Below the pieces are notes generated by a model, which worked only from the letters and a program-made list of their open reading frames with translations, made no database searches and had not been told where the DNA came from. This document shows, one piece after another, positions 42,740-51,926 of a DNA stretch of 64,000 nucleotides. How positions within the stretch are numbered: the stretch's first letter is position 1; each line of letters opens with the position of its first letter. The stretch comes from Kytococcus aerolatus (lineage in GTDB: Bacteria > Actinomycetota > Actinomycetes > Actinomycetales > Dermatophilaceae): positions 124,001-188,000 of the forward strand of contig NZ_FYEZ01000003.1 in assembly GCF_900187395.1 (NCBI RefSeq), written 5' to 3'. The translations under genes and the position numbers were made by a program.

Positions 42740-43500
42740 GCCGGCTCCTCCTGCGTCGAGGCGAGCACTTCGGCCAGGTGCAGGGTGCGCACCCCGGAGC
42801 GCTGCCGCCCCAGGACACCGCCGATCTGGGCCAGGCACGAGTTGTCCCCGGCCACGACGTACTCCGCAGCGGTGGTGGTGACCTGGCGGGCCTTCTCGAC
42901 CCCCATCGCCACCGACACGTCGGGGTTCTTCACCGCGAAGGTGCCACCGAAGCCGCAGCACTCCTCTGCCCCCGGCAGCTCCACCAGGTCGATGCCACCG
43001 ACCGCGCGGAGCAGCTGGAGCGGGCGGCCCCCCACGCGCAGCATCCGCAACGAGTGGCAGGTCGGGTGGTAGGTCACCCGATGCGGGAACCAGGCCCCCA
43101 CATCGGTGACGCCCAGGACGTCCACGAGGAACTCCGAAAGCTCCAGCACACGAGGGGCCAATTGACCGACCTCGCGCTCCAAACCGGCATCCCCCACAGC
43201 ACGGGCGATGCCGGCGTGCTGGTGGCGCACCGAGCCCACGCAGGAGCCGGAGGGTGCCACCACGGCGTCGTAGTCGGCGAAGGTATCCACGAACCCGCGG
43301 ACCACCCCGGCGGCCTGAGGGCCGTACCCGGTGTTCGTGAACATCTGCCCGCAGCAAGTCTGCTCGCGAGGGAACTCCACCTCCACCCCGAGCCGCTCCA
43401 GCAGCCGGACGGTGGCGCGGGGAGCCTCGGGCCACATGGTGTCGTTGAAGCAGGTAGCGAAGAGAGCCACCCTGGTCGGTCGACTCGCAGTGGGGATCAT
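42736..43500 (-). CDS. lutA: L-lactate utilisation protein LutA (CCG domains)
   Basis: A 254-residue protein with two cysteine-rich CCG domains that bind iron-sulfur clusters: QTCCGQMFTNTGYG with CFNDTMWPEA, and AEECCGFGGTFAVKNPDVS with YHPTCHSLRML. It is the electron-transfer partner of LutB and LutC. ATG 43500 overlaps the permease stop (43497), so it is translated together with lutP. Confidence 0.95.
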   Translation of the reverse strand: MIPTASRPTRVALFATCFNDTMWPEAPRATVRLLERLGVEVEFPREQTCCGQMFTNTGYGPQAAGVVRGFVDTFADYDAVVAPSGSCVGSVRHQHAGIARAVGDAGLEREVGQLAPRVLELSEFLVDVLGVTDVGAWFPHRVTYHPTCHSLRMLRVGGRPLQLLRAVGGIDLVELPGAEECCGFGGTFAVKNPDVSVAMGVEKARQVTTTAAEYVVAGDNSCLAQIGGVLGRQRSGVRTLHLAEVLASTQEEPA

Positions 43501-45248
43501 GGCATCACACCTTCCAGGACAGTGGCCTGCAGGCCAACGATAAGGCAGACCACGAGCAGCAGTCCGATGCTCCAGGGGAGCACCTTGCGGAGGATCTCGG
43601 ACTCGCGCCCCGCCAAGCCCACGGCGAGGGCAGCGATGGTGAGGTTCTGCGGACTGATCATCTTGCCGACCACGCCACCGGTGGTGTTGGACGCCACGAG
43701 CAGAGCAGGGTCGACATCGATCTCCTGAGCCGCTGTCTGCTGAAGGGTCGCGAACAGGGCGTTGGCGCTGGTGTCCGAACCGGTGACGGCCGTTCCGATC
43801 CAGCCCAGAACCGGCGAAAGGAAGGCGAACGCCACACCGGATCCCGCAATCCAGGTGCCGATCGTGAGCGTCTGCCCGGAGAAGTTCATGACGTAGGCCA
43901 AGGCGAGCACGGAAGCCACCGTGAGGAAGGCGAAGCGCATCTTCAGCATGGTCTCACCCATGACCTTGCCCAACCCACCGAGCCCGATCCCGTCGACGAA
44001 GGCAATGACGACGGCCACCAGCAGCAGCAAGGTCCCCGGCGAGGAGAGCCACGCGAAGCTGTAGACCGTGGCTTCCGAGACGTCACCGCCCACGGTGAGG
44101 ATCTTGCCGTCCAGCCCGGGCCACCCGAAGGACCGGGTCGTCGAGGCCAGCCAGCGCTTCACCGGGGCCACCAGCTGCGCCACGGCGAACACGGCGATGA
44201 CCAGCAGGTAGGGGAGCAGGGCCAAGGTGATGCGGCTCGAGGTCAGCGAGCGGGCTCGCTCCTCCAGCTCGGCGACATCGGAGGTGACGGGCGCACCCTC
44301 GGCACCGACCTCAGCCACGGAGTCGGTGACACCCCCACGAGCCAGGGCGTCCTTCTCGCGCTCCTGCTCGAGCGAGACCAGAGCCTCCTCGGTCCCCCGG
44401 GGCCTCCAGACGCGCAGCAGCAGAACAGCCGCGGCCAGACCAGCCAGCGAGGCGACGATGTCGGTGAGCTCCACGGAGACGAAGGTGGCAGTGGCCCACT
44501 GGGCGAGGGCAAAGGTCGCACCGATGACCAGCGCCATCGGCCAGACCTGCCGCACACCGCGGCGACCGTCGGCGATGAAGACCAGCAGCAACGGCACAAA
44601 GACTGCCACGAAGGGAGCCTGCAGGCCCACCAAAGCACCGATCTCCTCGTACGGGATGCCAGTGAGCTTGCCTGCGGTGATGATCGGGATGGCGATGGCA
44701 CCGAAAGCCACCGGGGCGGTGTTGGCCAGCAGCACGATGATCGCGGCGCGCAGCGGCGGGTACCCGAGAGCCACCATCATCACGCCGGTGATCGCCACCG
44801 GTGCCCCGAAGCCGGCCAGGGCTTCCAGCAGGCCGCCGAAGCAGAAGGCCACGATCACGGCCTGGATTCGTGGATCGCCGGAGATCAGGTGGAAGGTGGC
44901 ACGTAGGTCGAGAAAGCGCCCGGAGGCAACGGTCACCTCGTACAGGACGATCGCGGTGAACACGATCCAGGAGATGGGGAACAGACCGAAGGCGGCTCCC
45001 TGCGTGGCCGAGAGGGCGGCCAGGTTCAGCGGCATCCCGAAAGCCAGCCAGGCCACGAGGAGGGCGACTCCCACACCAGCCAGACCGGACCAGTGGGCCT
45101 TCCAACGCAGAACGGCGAGCGTGACGAAGACGGTCAGCAGAGGGAGCGTCGCCACCAGCGCCGAAGCCGTGAGGCTGTCAGCAACAGGCGCCAGCTCCGG
45201 GCGGTGGCTCGCACTGAGCGCCACAACAGGGGCTTGGGTGGGGGACAC
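43497..45248 (-). CDS. lutP: L-lactate permease
   Basis: A 583-residue membrane protein of the LctP family with about 13 hydrophobic segments. Marks are FCFGGLLEALAGFGAPVAIT, ALGYPPLRAAIIVLLANTAP VAFGA, PVLGWIGTAVTGSDTSANAL and GGVVGKMISPQNLTIAA near the C-terminus. A charged cytoplasmic insert of about 60 residues lies near 275-335. GTG 45248 is chosen, with AAGGAA upstream; longer starts overlap the operator region. Two LldR-like sites lie 48-115 bp upstream. Confidence 0.93.
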   Translation of the reverse strand: MSPTQAPVVALSASHRPELAPVADSLTASALVATLPLLTVFVTLAVLRWKAHWSGLAGVGVALLVAWLAFGMPLNLAALSATQGAAFGLFPISWIVFTAIVLYEVTVASGRFLDLRATFHLISGDPRIQAVIVAFCFGGLLEALAGFGAPVAITGVMMVALGYPPLRAAIIVLLANTAPVAFGAIAIPIITAGKLTGIPYEEIGALVGLQAPFVAVFVPLLLVFIADGRRGVRQVWPMALVIGATFALAQWATATFVSVELTDIVASLAGLAAAVLLLRVWRPRGTEEALVSLEQEREKDALARGGVTDSVAEVGAEGAPVTSDVAELEERARSLTSSRITLALLPYLLVIAVFAVAQLVAPVKRWLASTTRSFGWPGLDGKILTVGGDVSEATVYSFAWLSSPGTLLLLVAVVIAFVDGIGLGGLGKVMGETMLKMRFAFLTVASVLALAYVMNFSGQTLTIGTWIAGSGVAFAFLSPVLGWIGTAVTGSDTSANALFATLQQTAAQEIDVDPALLVASNTTGGVVGKMISPQNLTIAALAVGLAGRESEILRKVLPWSIGLLLVVCLIVGLQATVLEGVMP

Positions 45249-45295
45249 GGGGGATTCCTTCGGACGGGGCCAGGGCAAGATGGTCCGGACCTCAA

Positions 45296-45306
45296 TGGTC
45301 AGACCA
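45296..45306. promoter_or_regulatory. LldR/LutR-type operator, site 1
   Basis: TGGTCAGACCA fits the TNGTNNNACNA pattern that I recall for LldR-type FadR-subfamily regulators. It lies 48 bp upstream of the lutP start in the lutP/lutR divergent region. With its AAT flank it is the reverse complement of site 2. Confidence 0.72.
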
Positions 45307-45352
45307 TGTGACGTGCGTCGCACCGTAGAAACCGGCACCCAGCAGCGTCAAG

Positions 45353-45363
45353 CGGTCTGACCA
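45353..45363. promoter_or_regulatory. LldR/LutR-type operator, site 2
   Basis: CGGTCTGACCA is one mismatch from the TNGTNNNACNA pattern. GGTCTGACCATT is the exact reverse complement of AATGGTCAGACC at site 1. Centres are 57 bp apart, which would allow paired binding or looping over the promoters. Confidence 0.65.
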
Positions 45364-45486
45364 TTCCGTGACCCACGCGTGACCTCCCACCCCCGGGCCC
45401 CCACCCCAGCCAGCGGGGCTCGCCGCACCCTCCCCGCCACCACACCCTGTCGACGGCGACCTGACGGATGATGCGAAGATCCAAGG

Positions 45487-46245
45487 GTGTCGATCACTCC
45501 CCCCACGCCGGACGAGATGGGCCACAGGCGCGGCGCTCCCCCCGCCCGACAGCCCCCCCTCCGAGCCTATGAGGAGGTGCTGGAGTGGATCGAGGGACAG
45601 ATCCTCGGCGGCGACTTGCCCACCGGCGCCCGCCTTCCAGCAGAACGCGACCTGGCGAGTCAGATCGGCGTGAGCCGCGCCGCCGTCCGAGAAGCCATCC
45701 GCACCCTGCAAGCCCAGGGGATCGTGCGGTCTGCGGTCGGCGCCGGAGACACCGGCGGCACGACCATCACTGCGGTCGACGGAGGCGCCTTGAGCCGGAT
45801 GCTGCGCCTCCACGTGGCCCTGGGGCACTTCCCTTTGCCCCACGTCATCGAGGTCCGCATCACTCTGGAGCAGCTCTCGGCACGTCTGGCCTGCGAGCGC
45901 CGTGAAGACTCCCACCTCGAGGAGTTGAACGCCCTCGTCAGGGCGATGGAGAGCTCCCAGGACGACCGGGAGCGGTTCAACGACCTAGACACCCGCTTTC
46001 ATGTGGCCCTCGCTGCCGCAGCAGGGAACCGACTGGCGACCGGCACCACCGCGGCCCTCCGGGAGTCGATGCGCCTGCCGATCCTGGAACGCTTCCGCCG
46101 GACCGACACCTGGCCAGCACTCGTCCCGCAGCTCGTGGAGGACCATCGCGCGATCCTTCAGGCCGTCCGCACCCAAGATGCCGAACGCGCCGCGTCACTG
46201 GTGGCCGAGCACATCCGGTCTGCCTGGCGGGTGCTCGACGGCTGA
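45487..46245 (+). CDS. lutR: GntR/FadR-subfamily regulator, probable lactate regulator LutR/LldR
   Basis: A 252-residue regulator. The GntR winged HTH covers about residues 25-95 (LPTGARLPAERDLASQIGVS, then RAAVREAIRTLQAQGIVRS). The FCD effector domain covers about 115-245 (VIEVRITLEQLSARLACERR, DLDTRFHVALAAAAGN, VEDHRAILQAVRTQDAERA). It starts with GTG 45487 and is divergent from lutPABC with two matching operators between, so lactate-responsive repression of the lut operon is likely. Its 3' end overlaps the convergent ABC gene by 51 bp. Confidence 0.9.
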   Translation: MSITPPTPDEMGHRRGAPPARQPPLRAYEEVLEWIEGQILGGDLPTGARLPAERDLASQIGVSRAAVREAIRTLQAQGIVRSAVGAGDTGGTTITAVDGGALSRMLRLHVALGHFPLPHVIEVRITLEQLSARLACERREDSHLEELNALVRAMESSQDDRERFNDLDTRFHVALAAAAGNRLATGTTAALRESMRLPILERFRRTDTWPALVPQLVEDHRAILQAVRTQDAERAASLVAEHIRSAWRVLDG

Positions 46246-46956
46246 AGCAGACCCCCGCCCCTGCACGGTGGCGCCCGAAGCGGGCACCAGGCGGCCCTCA
46301 CACATCGAGACGACCCGGTCCAGGAGACCCAGGGAGCGCTCGTCGTGCGTCACCACGAGGGTCGCCATCCGGTGCTCGTGGGCCACCCGCACCAACAGCT
46401 CGAACATCGCCCCAGCCCGCGCCGGGTCGAGGGCCGAGGTCGGCTCGTCGACGAGGAGGACCTGCGGGTCGGCCATGAGCGCCCGGGCCACCGCGACACG
46501 CTGCTGCTGACCACCGGAGAGCTGGTGGGGGCGCTTCCCGGCCTCCGCGGTGAGGTCCAGCTCAGCGAGCAGCCCGTCGGCCCGCCGCCGGGACCGGGCC
46601 AGACCGGATCCCCGCTCACCGCGGAGCCGGGCCACGAGCTCCAGCTGCTCGCGCGTCGTCAGCGCGGCCAGCAGGCGAGCCTGCTGGAAGACCAGCCCCA
46701 CGCTGCGCGCCCGCAGGGCGTCCCGCGCCGGATCGGACAGGTCGGTGGCCTCCTGCCCCGCGATGCGGACGCGCCCGCCATCGGGGCGGCGCAGGAGCCC
46801 GGCCACGGCCAGCACGGTCGACTTGCCCGAGCCGCTCGGCCCGGTGAGGGCGACGGCCTCCCCGGGAGCGACGGCGAGATCCAGCCCGTCGAGCACGCGG
46901 CGGCGCTCGGCCCCGTCGGGGAAGGTCACGGTCAGGTCGGAGAGGAGCAGGCTCAT
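46195..46956 (-). CDS. ABC transporter ATPase (LolD/MacB type)
   Basis: A 253-residue ATPase. Walker A is LTGPSGSGKSTVLAVAGLL, the Q-loop region is VGLVFQQARLLAAL, the signature is HQLSGGQQQRVAVARALM, Walker B is VLLVDEPTSALDP and the switch His is in VVTHDE. Members pair with an FtsX-like permease and export lipoproteins, peptides or antibiotics. ATG 46956 overlaps the permease stop (46953), so the two form one transporter. The last 51 bp overlap the lutR 3' end on the other strand, which is unusual but leaves both frames intact. Confidence 0.93.
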   Translation of the reverse strand: MSLLLSDLTVTFPDGAERRRVLDGLDLAVAPGEAVALTGPSGSGKSTVLAVAGLLRRPDGGRVRIAGQEATDLSDPARDALRARSVGLVFQQARLLAALTTREQLELVARLRGERGSGLARSRRRADGLLAELDLTAEAGKRPHQLSGGQQQRVAVARALMADPQVLLVDEPTSALDPARAGAMFELLVRVAHEHRMATLVVTHDERSLGLLDRVVSMCEGRLVPASGATVQGRGSASAVEHPPGRPDVLGHQ

Positions 46957-47942
46957 CGGGAGGCCTCCAGAGCAGTGGCGGGGTCGAGGGTCAGGACGCG
47001 GCGGACGCTCAGGGCCCCGCCCAGGAGGCCAGCCGCCACGAGGAGCAGCCAGGGCACGAGGGTGGTGCCCCAGCCCAGGGCCCAGGGCACGGCGCCGGTG
47101 CGCACCACCCACACGCCGAGCCCGGTGGCGGCCAGCGCCCCCAAGCCACCGCCGAGCACGAGGAGGAGCAGCCCCTGGCTGAGGACGTCCGCCACGAGGG
47201 TGCGGGGCCGCGCCCCCAGGGCACGCAGCACGGCGAGCTCCCCGGTGCGCTGGACGGTCCAGACGGTGAGGAAGGCGGCGGTCACCACCGCGGAGACCGC
47301 GAGGAGCAGCCCCTGCATGAGCCGCAGCGAGCCCTGCTCAGAGGCGTAGGAACCCACCGCCTCGAGCGACTCGTCACGGTTCAGCGCGACGGTGCCGGGT
47401 GGCGCCGCGCCGGCCGGATCGGGAAGCACCAGGGCGGTGGCCGCGGCCCCGCCGGCCGCGGGCAGCTCCTGCCACACCTCCAGCGGCACCCACACGGCCG
47501 GCAGGTGGTTGAGGTGCAGGTGGGCGTCCTGCCCCGTCACGCCGCGCAGCACGCCGCGCGGCCCCACCTCGGCCGAGCGGGCCAGCGCCGGCGGGGCGAG
47601 CGGACCCTCGGGATCGACGCCGAGGACGGCCACCGTCGTCTCGCTGCCACCGGGCGTGGCAGCCACCCGAGCGGTGGCCACCCCGAGCGCCTCCCGCTCG
47701 TGCCCGGCCACCTGCTCGGCCCCCAGCTGCGAGCGCCCGAGCTCCGGGGCCTCCTCCGGCGCAGGGGCGGCGAGCACCACCCGCTCGCCCGGCAGGGCGC
47801 GCAGGGCGGAGACGCTCTGGTCCCCCAGCCCGCCGGTGAGCCCGGAGAGCGCCACCACCAGCAGGGCCAGGAGTGCCACCACCAGCCCCATCACCGCGAA
47901 CCGACCCCGCGCGAACCACGCGTCACGCACTCCCACGTACAC
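46953..47942 (-). CDS. FtsX-like ABC transporter permease
   Basis: A 329-residue permease with one N-terminal membrane segment (FAVMGLVVALLALLVVALSG), an extracytoplasmic domain of about 190 residues, and three C-terminal membrane segments with the FtsX motif VQRTGELAVLRALGARPRTL. This four-segment layout is that of MacB/LolC-type mechanotransmission exporters, here as a short version. It is coupled to the ATPase gene and divergent from a two-component system that may regulate it. The transported substrate is unknown. Confidence 0.88.
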   Translation of the reverse strand: MYVGVRDAWFARGRFAVMGLVVALLALLVVALSGLTGGLGDQSVSALRALPGERVVLAAPAPEEAPELGRSQLGAEQVAGHEREALGVATARVAATPGGSETTVAVLGVDPEGPLAPPALARSAEVGPRGVLRGVTGQDAHLHLNHLPAVWVPLEVWQELPAAGGAAATALVLPDPAGAAPPGTVALNRDESLEAVGSYASEQGSLRLMQGLLLAVSAVVTAAFLTVWTVQRTGELAVLRALGARPRTLVADVLSQGLLLLVLGGGLGALAATGLGVWVVRTGAVPWALGWGTTLVPWLLLVAAGLLGGALSVRRVLTLDPATALEASR

Positions 47943-48109
47943 CTACCGACCTCCTCGTGCCGTCCTCTCGGCCACCGTCCGGCGGCCGCTGCCCCCAGTC
48001 CACCGCCGCACCACGCACGGCCACATCGACCGACCGGTCGGCCCCGCCTCCACCGAACGATGGAGGGCAACGCGTCCCCTCACCACGGTCCGCGACCTAC
48101 CGTGGTGGC

Positions 48110-49249
48110 GTGGAGAGACTCGCGCGCGCCCTGCCGCACCTGCTGCTCCCGACCCTCCTGGGGCTCGGGGCGTGGCTGGCGCACGCGGCCGGCGAGCTCT
48201 CGCCCGCGGCCGTGGCTCTGCTCGCGGCCACGGTGCTGCTGCACCTCGCCGGCCTCGCCCGCCCCCGGTGGCGCGCTGCCACCCCGCTGGACCCCACCCC
48301 CGCGGCAGCGGTCTGGCTGGGCGCCGTCTCCCTGGCGTGGTCGGGGCTGGTGCTGCTCACCCCGGCGTTCGTGTGGGCAGCCTTCCCGCTGTTCGTGCTG
48401 TGGTGCGTGCACTGCCCGATGCCGGTGGCGGGGCCGGCGCTGGCCCTCACGACCCTGGTGGCGGTCGCCCGCGACCTGCTCGCCCCCGGCGGCGGCTGGG
48501 GCGGGGTGCTCGGCCCGGTGCTGGTGGCCGCGGCCTGCGGGGTGGCTGCTTGGACCATGACGCGGGCGCGGCAGGAGTCCGAGGCCAGGGCCCGCCTGGT
48601 GGAGGAGCTGGTGGCCACCCGGGAGGAGCTCGCCGCCGCGCACGCCGCCGCCGGGGCGCTCGGGGAGCGGCAGCGCATCGCCCGCGACCTGCACGACACG
48701 GTGGTGCAGTCGTTCACCTCGGTGCTGCTGCTGGCCCGCTCGACGCAGGAGGGCGGGGGGCCGAGCGCCGCGCAGGGGGCGCTGCCGCGCATTGAGGAGG
48801 TGGCCGCCGCCGGCCTGGCCGACTCCCGGCGGGTGGTGGAGGCCCTGCGTCGCGAGGCGGAGCGGACCCTACCGGTGGCCCTGGCGAGGGTGGCGGCGGC
48901 CGTGGCCAGCCCACCCACGGCCTTCACGGTGCGCGGCACCGAACGCGAGCTGCCCACCGCCGTGGAGGTGGCCCTGCTGCGCATCGCACAGGGGGCCCTG
49001 GGGAACGTCACCGAGCACGCGCGGGCCACCCGGGCCGAGCTGGTGCTGGAGTTCCTCGCCGACCGGGTGCGCCTGGAGGTGCGCGACGACGGGGTCGGGG
49101 GCGCCCGTGCCCTGCCCGCGACCACCGGCAGCGGACGGGGCACCGGTCTGGTGGGTGCCCGGGAGCGGGCCGAGGAGCTGGGTGGGTGGTGCACGCTCGA
49201 CTCCCCTCCCGGCCGCGGGACCCGGCTGACCGTGGAGCTGCCCGCATGA
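48110..49249 (+). CDS. Sensor histidine kinase (HisKA_3, NarL-partner type)
   Basis: A 379-residue kinase. The first 150 residues have about five hydrophobic segments (LLLPTLLGLGAWLA, VALLAATVLLHLAGLA, LVLLTPAFVWAAFPLFVLW), so the sensor is membrane-embedded. The HisKA_3 dimerisation box is ERQRIARDLHDTVVQSF with phospho-acceptor His195. The HATPase domain follows, with DDGVGGAR and GRGTGLVGARERAEELGG. The GTG start at 48110 is the only good one. The stop overlaps the response regulator's ATG (ATGA). By position it may govern the divergent ABC exporter, as in many such actinobacterial pairs. Confidence 0.9.
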   Translation: MERLARALPHLLLPTLLGLGAWLAHAAGELSPAAVALLAATVLLHLAGLARPRWRAATPLDPTPAAAVWLGAVSLAWSGLVLLTPAFVWAAFPLFVLWCVHCPMPVAGPALALTTLVAVARDLLAPGGGWGGVLGPVLVAAACGVAAWTMTRARQESEARARLVEELVATREELAAAHAAAGALGERQRIARDLHDTVVQSFTSVLLLARSTQEGGGPSAAQGALPRIEEVAAAGLADSRRVVEALRREAERTLPVALARVAAAVASPPTAFTVRGTERELPTAVEVALLRIAQGALGNVTEHARATRAELVLEFLADRVRLEVRDDGVGGARALPATTGSGRGTGLVGARERAEELGGWCTLDSPPGRGTRLTVELPA

Positions 49250-49950
49250 GCCCGGCGGCCGCCACCGCAGAGGGTGCCGGCGCCGGCACCACCCCGCTGC
49301 GCGTCGTGCTCGTGGACGACCACCCGGTGGTGCGGGCGGGGCTGAGCGCGGTGCTCTCGAGCACCGGGGAGATCGCGGTGGTGGCCGAGGCCGGCTCGCA
49401 CGCCGAGGCACTGGCCCTGCTCACCGGTTCGGGCGGCCCGCTGGCCGGGGCGGCCCCGGACCTGCTCGTGGTGGACCTCCATCTCGGCGAGGGGCCCGAC
49501 GGAGCCGCCCTGCTGCGGGATCTCGGCGAGCGCGGCGTGACCGTGCCCGTGCTCGTGCTCACCGCCCACGACACCGGGGACGATGTCCTGCGCGCCGTGG
49601 AGGCCGGGGCGGTGGGCTACCTGCTCAAGGACGCTCCCCCGGCGGCCCTGCGTGACGGGGTCCGTCAGGCGGCAGCCGGCGAGACGGTGCTGGCCCCCCG
49701 CGCCGCGGCGGCCCTGGTGCAGGGGCGGCGCGGCCGCACCCCGGCCCCGGCGCCCCCGCCCCTCACCGGGCGCGAGGTGGACGTGCTGCGGGCCGTCGGT
49801 CGCGGGCTCACCAACCGACAGGTGGCCCGGGAGCTCGGCATCCGGGAGGCCACGGTGAAGACGCACCTGGTGCACGCGTACTCCTCGCTGGGCGCGGTGA
49901 ACCGCACCGACGCCGTGCGCCGGGCCCGGGAGCACGGGCTGCTCGACTGA
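49246..49950 (+). CDS. Response regulator, NarL/LuxR family
   Basis: A 234-residue regulator. The receiver domain (about 17-140) has RVVLVDDHPVVRAGL, phospho-acceptor Asp77 in PDLLVVDLHLGEGPDG, and YLLKDAPP. The LuxR-type HTH occupies about 170-234 (LTGREVDVLRAVGRGLTNRQ, then VARELGIREATVKTHLVHAY). Its ATG overlaps the kinase stop, so the pair is a standard two-component system. Target genes are not shown by the sequence; the divergent ABC exporter is the obvious candidate. Confidence 0.93.
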   Translation: MSPAAATAEGAGAGTTPLRVVLVDDHPVVRAGLSAVLSSTGEIAVVAEAGSHAEALALLTGSGGPLAGAAPDLLVVDLHLGEGPDGAALLRDLGERGVTVPVLVLTAHDTGDDVLRAVEAGAVGYLLKDAPPAALRDGVRQAAAGETVLAPRAAAALVQGRRGRTPAPAPPPLTGREVDVLRAVGRGLTNRQVARELGIREATVKTHLVHAYSSLGAVNRTDAVRRAREHGLLD

Positions 49951-50021
49951 CGCCGGTCGGGACCACAGCGGGCCCAACGCATCGCCGGGCGGCGCAACCC
50001 ATCACCCGGGCGTGGTATCCC

Positions 50022-50049
50022 TTGCAATCCGGCGTCAGGTTGTTACGGT
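50022..50049 (+). promoter_or_regulatory. Candidate sigma-A-type promoter for the BCCT gene
   Basis: TTGCAA (50022-50027) and TACGGT (50044-50049) are 16 bp apart, about 40 bp upstream of the BCCT start, in a local AT-richer stretch. The fit to the -35/-10 consensus is fair, and no start site can be confirmed. Confidence 0.38.
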
Positions 50050-50086
50050 CAACACACTCACCCGCCGACTACCCTGAGGCATTCCC

Positions 50087-51901
50087 ATGTTGCAGTCACT
50101 GCACGACAAGATGGGCCTGCGGACCTCCCCGACGATCTTCTTCGGGTCGATCCTCTTCGCAGCCGTCTTCATCGCCCTGACCCTGGCCTTCCCCACCACG
50201 ATGTCCACGACCTTCTCGAAGGGCTCGGGGTGGATCATCGCCAACCTGGGATGGTTCTACATCCTCGGCGTCACGGTCTTCCTCATCTACCTGGTCGTCA
50301 CCGCCCTGAGCCGCTTCGGGCGTATCCGCCTGTCTCCCCACGACGAACCGCCGGAGCACTCCTTCCTCACCTGGTTCGCCATGCTCTTCGCCGCGGGCAT
50401 CGGCACCATCCTCATGTTCTGGGGCGTGGCCGAGCCGGTGAACCACTTCGCCAACCCCCCGATGGCCGACGTGGAGGGCAGCAGCGTCGAGGCCGCCCGC
50501 GAGGCCATGAGCTTCACGCTCTACCACTTCGGGCTGCACACCTGGACGATCTTCGCGCTGCCCTCGCTGGCCTTCGCGTACTTCATCTACCAGCGCAACC
50601 TGCCCCCGCGGGTCTCGTCGCTCTTCCACCCGCTGCTGGGCGACGAGGGCATCCACGGCCCGGTCGGCAAGGCGATCGACATCATCGCCATCGTCGGCAC
50701 CCTCTTCGGTGTGGCCGTCTCGATCGCCCTGGGCACCCTGCAGATCAACGCGGGCCTGTCGGCCGTCCTGGGCATCGACCAGACCACCTGGAGCATCATC
50801 GCGATCCTCGGCGTGGTCACCCTCCTGGCCCTCGGGTCGGTCATCGCCGGGCTGGAGAAGGGCATCAAGGTCCTCTCGAACGCCAACATCCTGGCGGCCG
50901 TCGTCCTGATGCTCTTCGTGCTCGTCTCCGGCCCGACCCTGCACCTCCTGCGGGGCACCATCGAGGGGGCGGGACTGTACGCGCAGAACCTGCCCTACCT
51001 CGCCTTCTGGAACGACGCCTTCGACGACAACCCCGGCTGGCAGGACGGCTGGACCATCTTCTACTGGGCGTGGACCATCACCTGGTCGCCCTTCGTGGGC
51101 ATCTTCATCGCCCGCATCTCGCAGGGCCGCACGATCCGCGAGTTCGTCTTCGGTGTGCTCGCCGCCCCGGTGAGCTTCTCGATCATCTGGTACGGGATCT
51201 TCGGCTTCGCCTCGTTCGACATCATCCGCAACGGGGAGAACGGCGGGGAGCTCGTGGAGGCCGTCGCCGGGGAGAACGGCGACGCCGCCACGGCCCTGTT
51301 CGAGTTCCTCGCGCACTTCCCGCTGACCACCTTCATGTCGGTCTTCTCCATCGTCATCGTGGCGATCTTCTTCGTCACCTCGATGGACTCGGCCTCGCTG
51401 GTCATGGACTCGATGGCCCGCGGCCACGACGAGGACGAGCGGGTGCCGGTCTACCAGCGTGCCGTGTGGGCGCTGCTCGTCGGCATCATCGCCGCGGTGC
51501 TGCTCACCGCGAGCCCCGACGCCGGCATCACGGCCCTGTCGGAGTTCATCACCATCGTCGGCCTGCCCTTCTTCGTCATGGGCTATCTCATGATGTGGGC
51601 CCTCAACCGCGCGATGCGCGAGGACGCCGGCGAGCTGCTGCCGCTGGCCACCAAGCAGTGGCGCAAGGTGCTCCCCCCGGAGGAGGTCGAGCGCCGCCGC
51701 GACGAGGGTGACGAGGCGTGGGCGACCACCGAGGTCGAGTACGACCCGCACTACTCCACCTCGGACGGCCAGGTCATCGCCGCCCCGGAGACGGCCGCCT
51801 ACGAGCGCCACGACCTCATCGAGCCCGACGAGCCGCACCCGGCCGACCAGGTGGTCGGCTCCAGTCGCCTCAACGGTTCGACGGACGGGAAGGACATCTG
51901 A
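50087..51901 (+). CDS. BCCT-family betaine/choline/carnitine transporter
   Basis: A 604-residue membrane transporter with 12 segments. The BCCT hallmarks are AGIGTILMFWGVAEPVNHF and the Trp-rich TIFYWAWTITWSPFVGIFIA followed by RISQGRTIREFVFG. A further marker is FFVTSMDSASLVMDSMARG. Members take up glycine betaine, choline, carnitine or ectoine with Na+ or H+ for osmoprotection. The C-terminal extension of about 90 residues is charged (PPEEVERRRDEGDEAW), and in BetP-like proteins such tails sense osmotic stress. A 7-bp hairpin overlaps its stop codon. Confidence 0.93.
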   Translation: MLQSLHDKMGLRTSPTIFFGSILFAAVFIALTLAFPTTMSTTFSKGSGWIIANLGWFYILGVTVFLIYLVVTALSRFGRIRLSPHDEPPEHSFLTWFAMLFAAGIGTILMFWGVAEPVNHFANPPMADVEGSSVEAAREAMSFTLYHFGLHTWTIFALPSLAFAYFIYQRNLPPRVSSLFHPLLGDEGIHGPVGKAIDIIAIVGTLFGVAVSIALGTLQINAGLSAVLGIDQTTWSIIAILGVVTLLALGSVIAGLEKGIKVLSNANILAAVVLMLFVLVSGPTLHLLRGTIEGAGLYAQNLPYLAFWNDAFDDNPGWQDGWTIFYWAWTITWSPFVGIFIARISQGRTIREFVFGVLAAPVSFSIIWYGIFGFASFDIIRNGENGGELVEAVAGENGDAATALFEFLAHFPLTTFMSVFSIVIVAIFFVTSMDSASLVMDSMARGHDEDERVPVYQRAVWALLVGIIAAVLLTASPDAGITALSEFITIVGLPFFVMGYLMMWALNRAMREDAGELLPLATKQWRKVLPPEEVERRRDEGDEAWATTEVEYDPHYSTSDGQVIAAPETAAYERHDLIEPDEPHPADQVVGSSRLNGSTDGKDI

Positions 51902-51915
51902 GCAGCCCCTCAGAT
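51896..51915 (+). terminator. Small hairpin over the BCCT stop codon
   Basis: ATCTGAG (51896-51902) and CTCAGAT (51909-51915) form a perfect 7-bp stem with a 6-nt loop. It spans the BCCT stop (51899-51901) and ends 11 bp before the GTG start of the binding-protein gene. It may reduce read-through or affect initiation of the next gene. It is too short for a confident terminator. Confidence 0.35.
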
Positions 51916-51926
51916 ATCGTGGTGGG

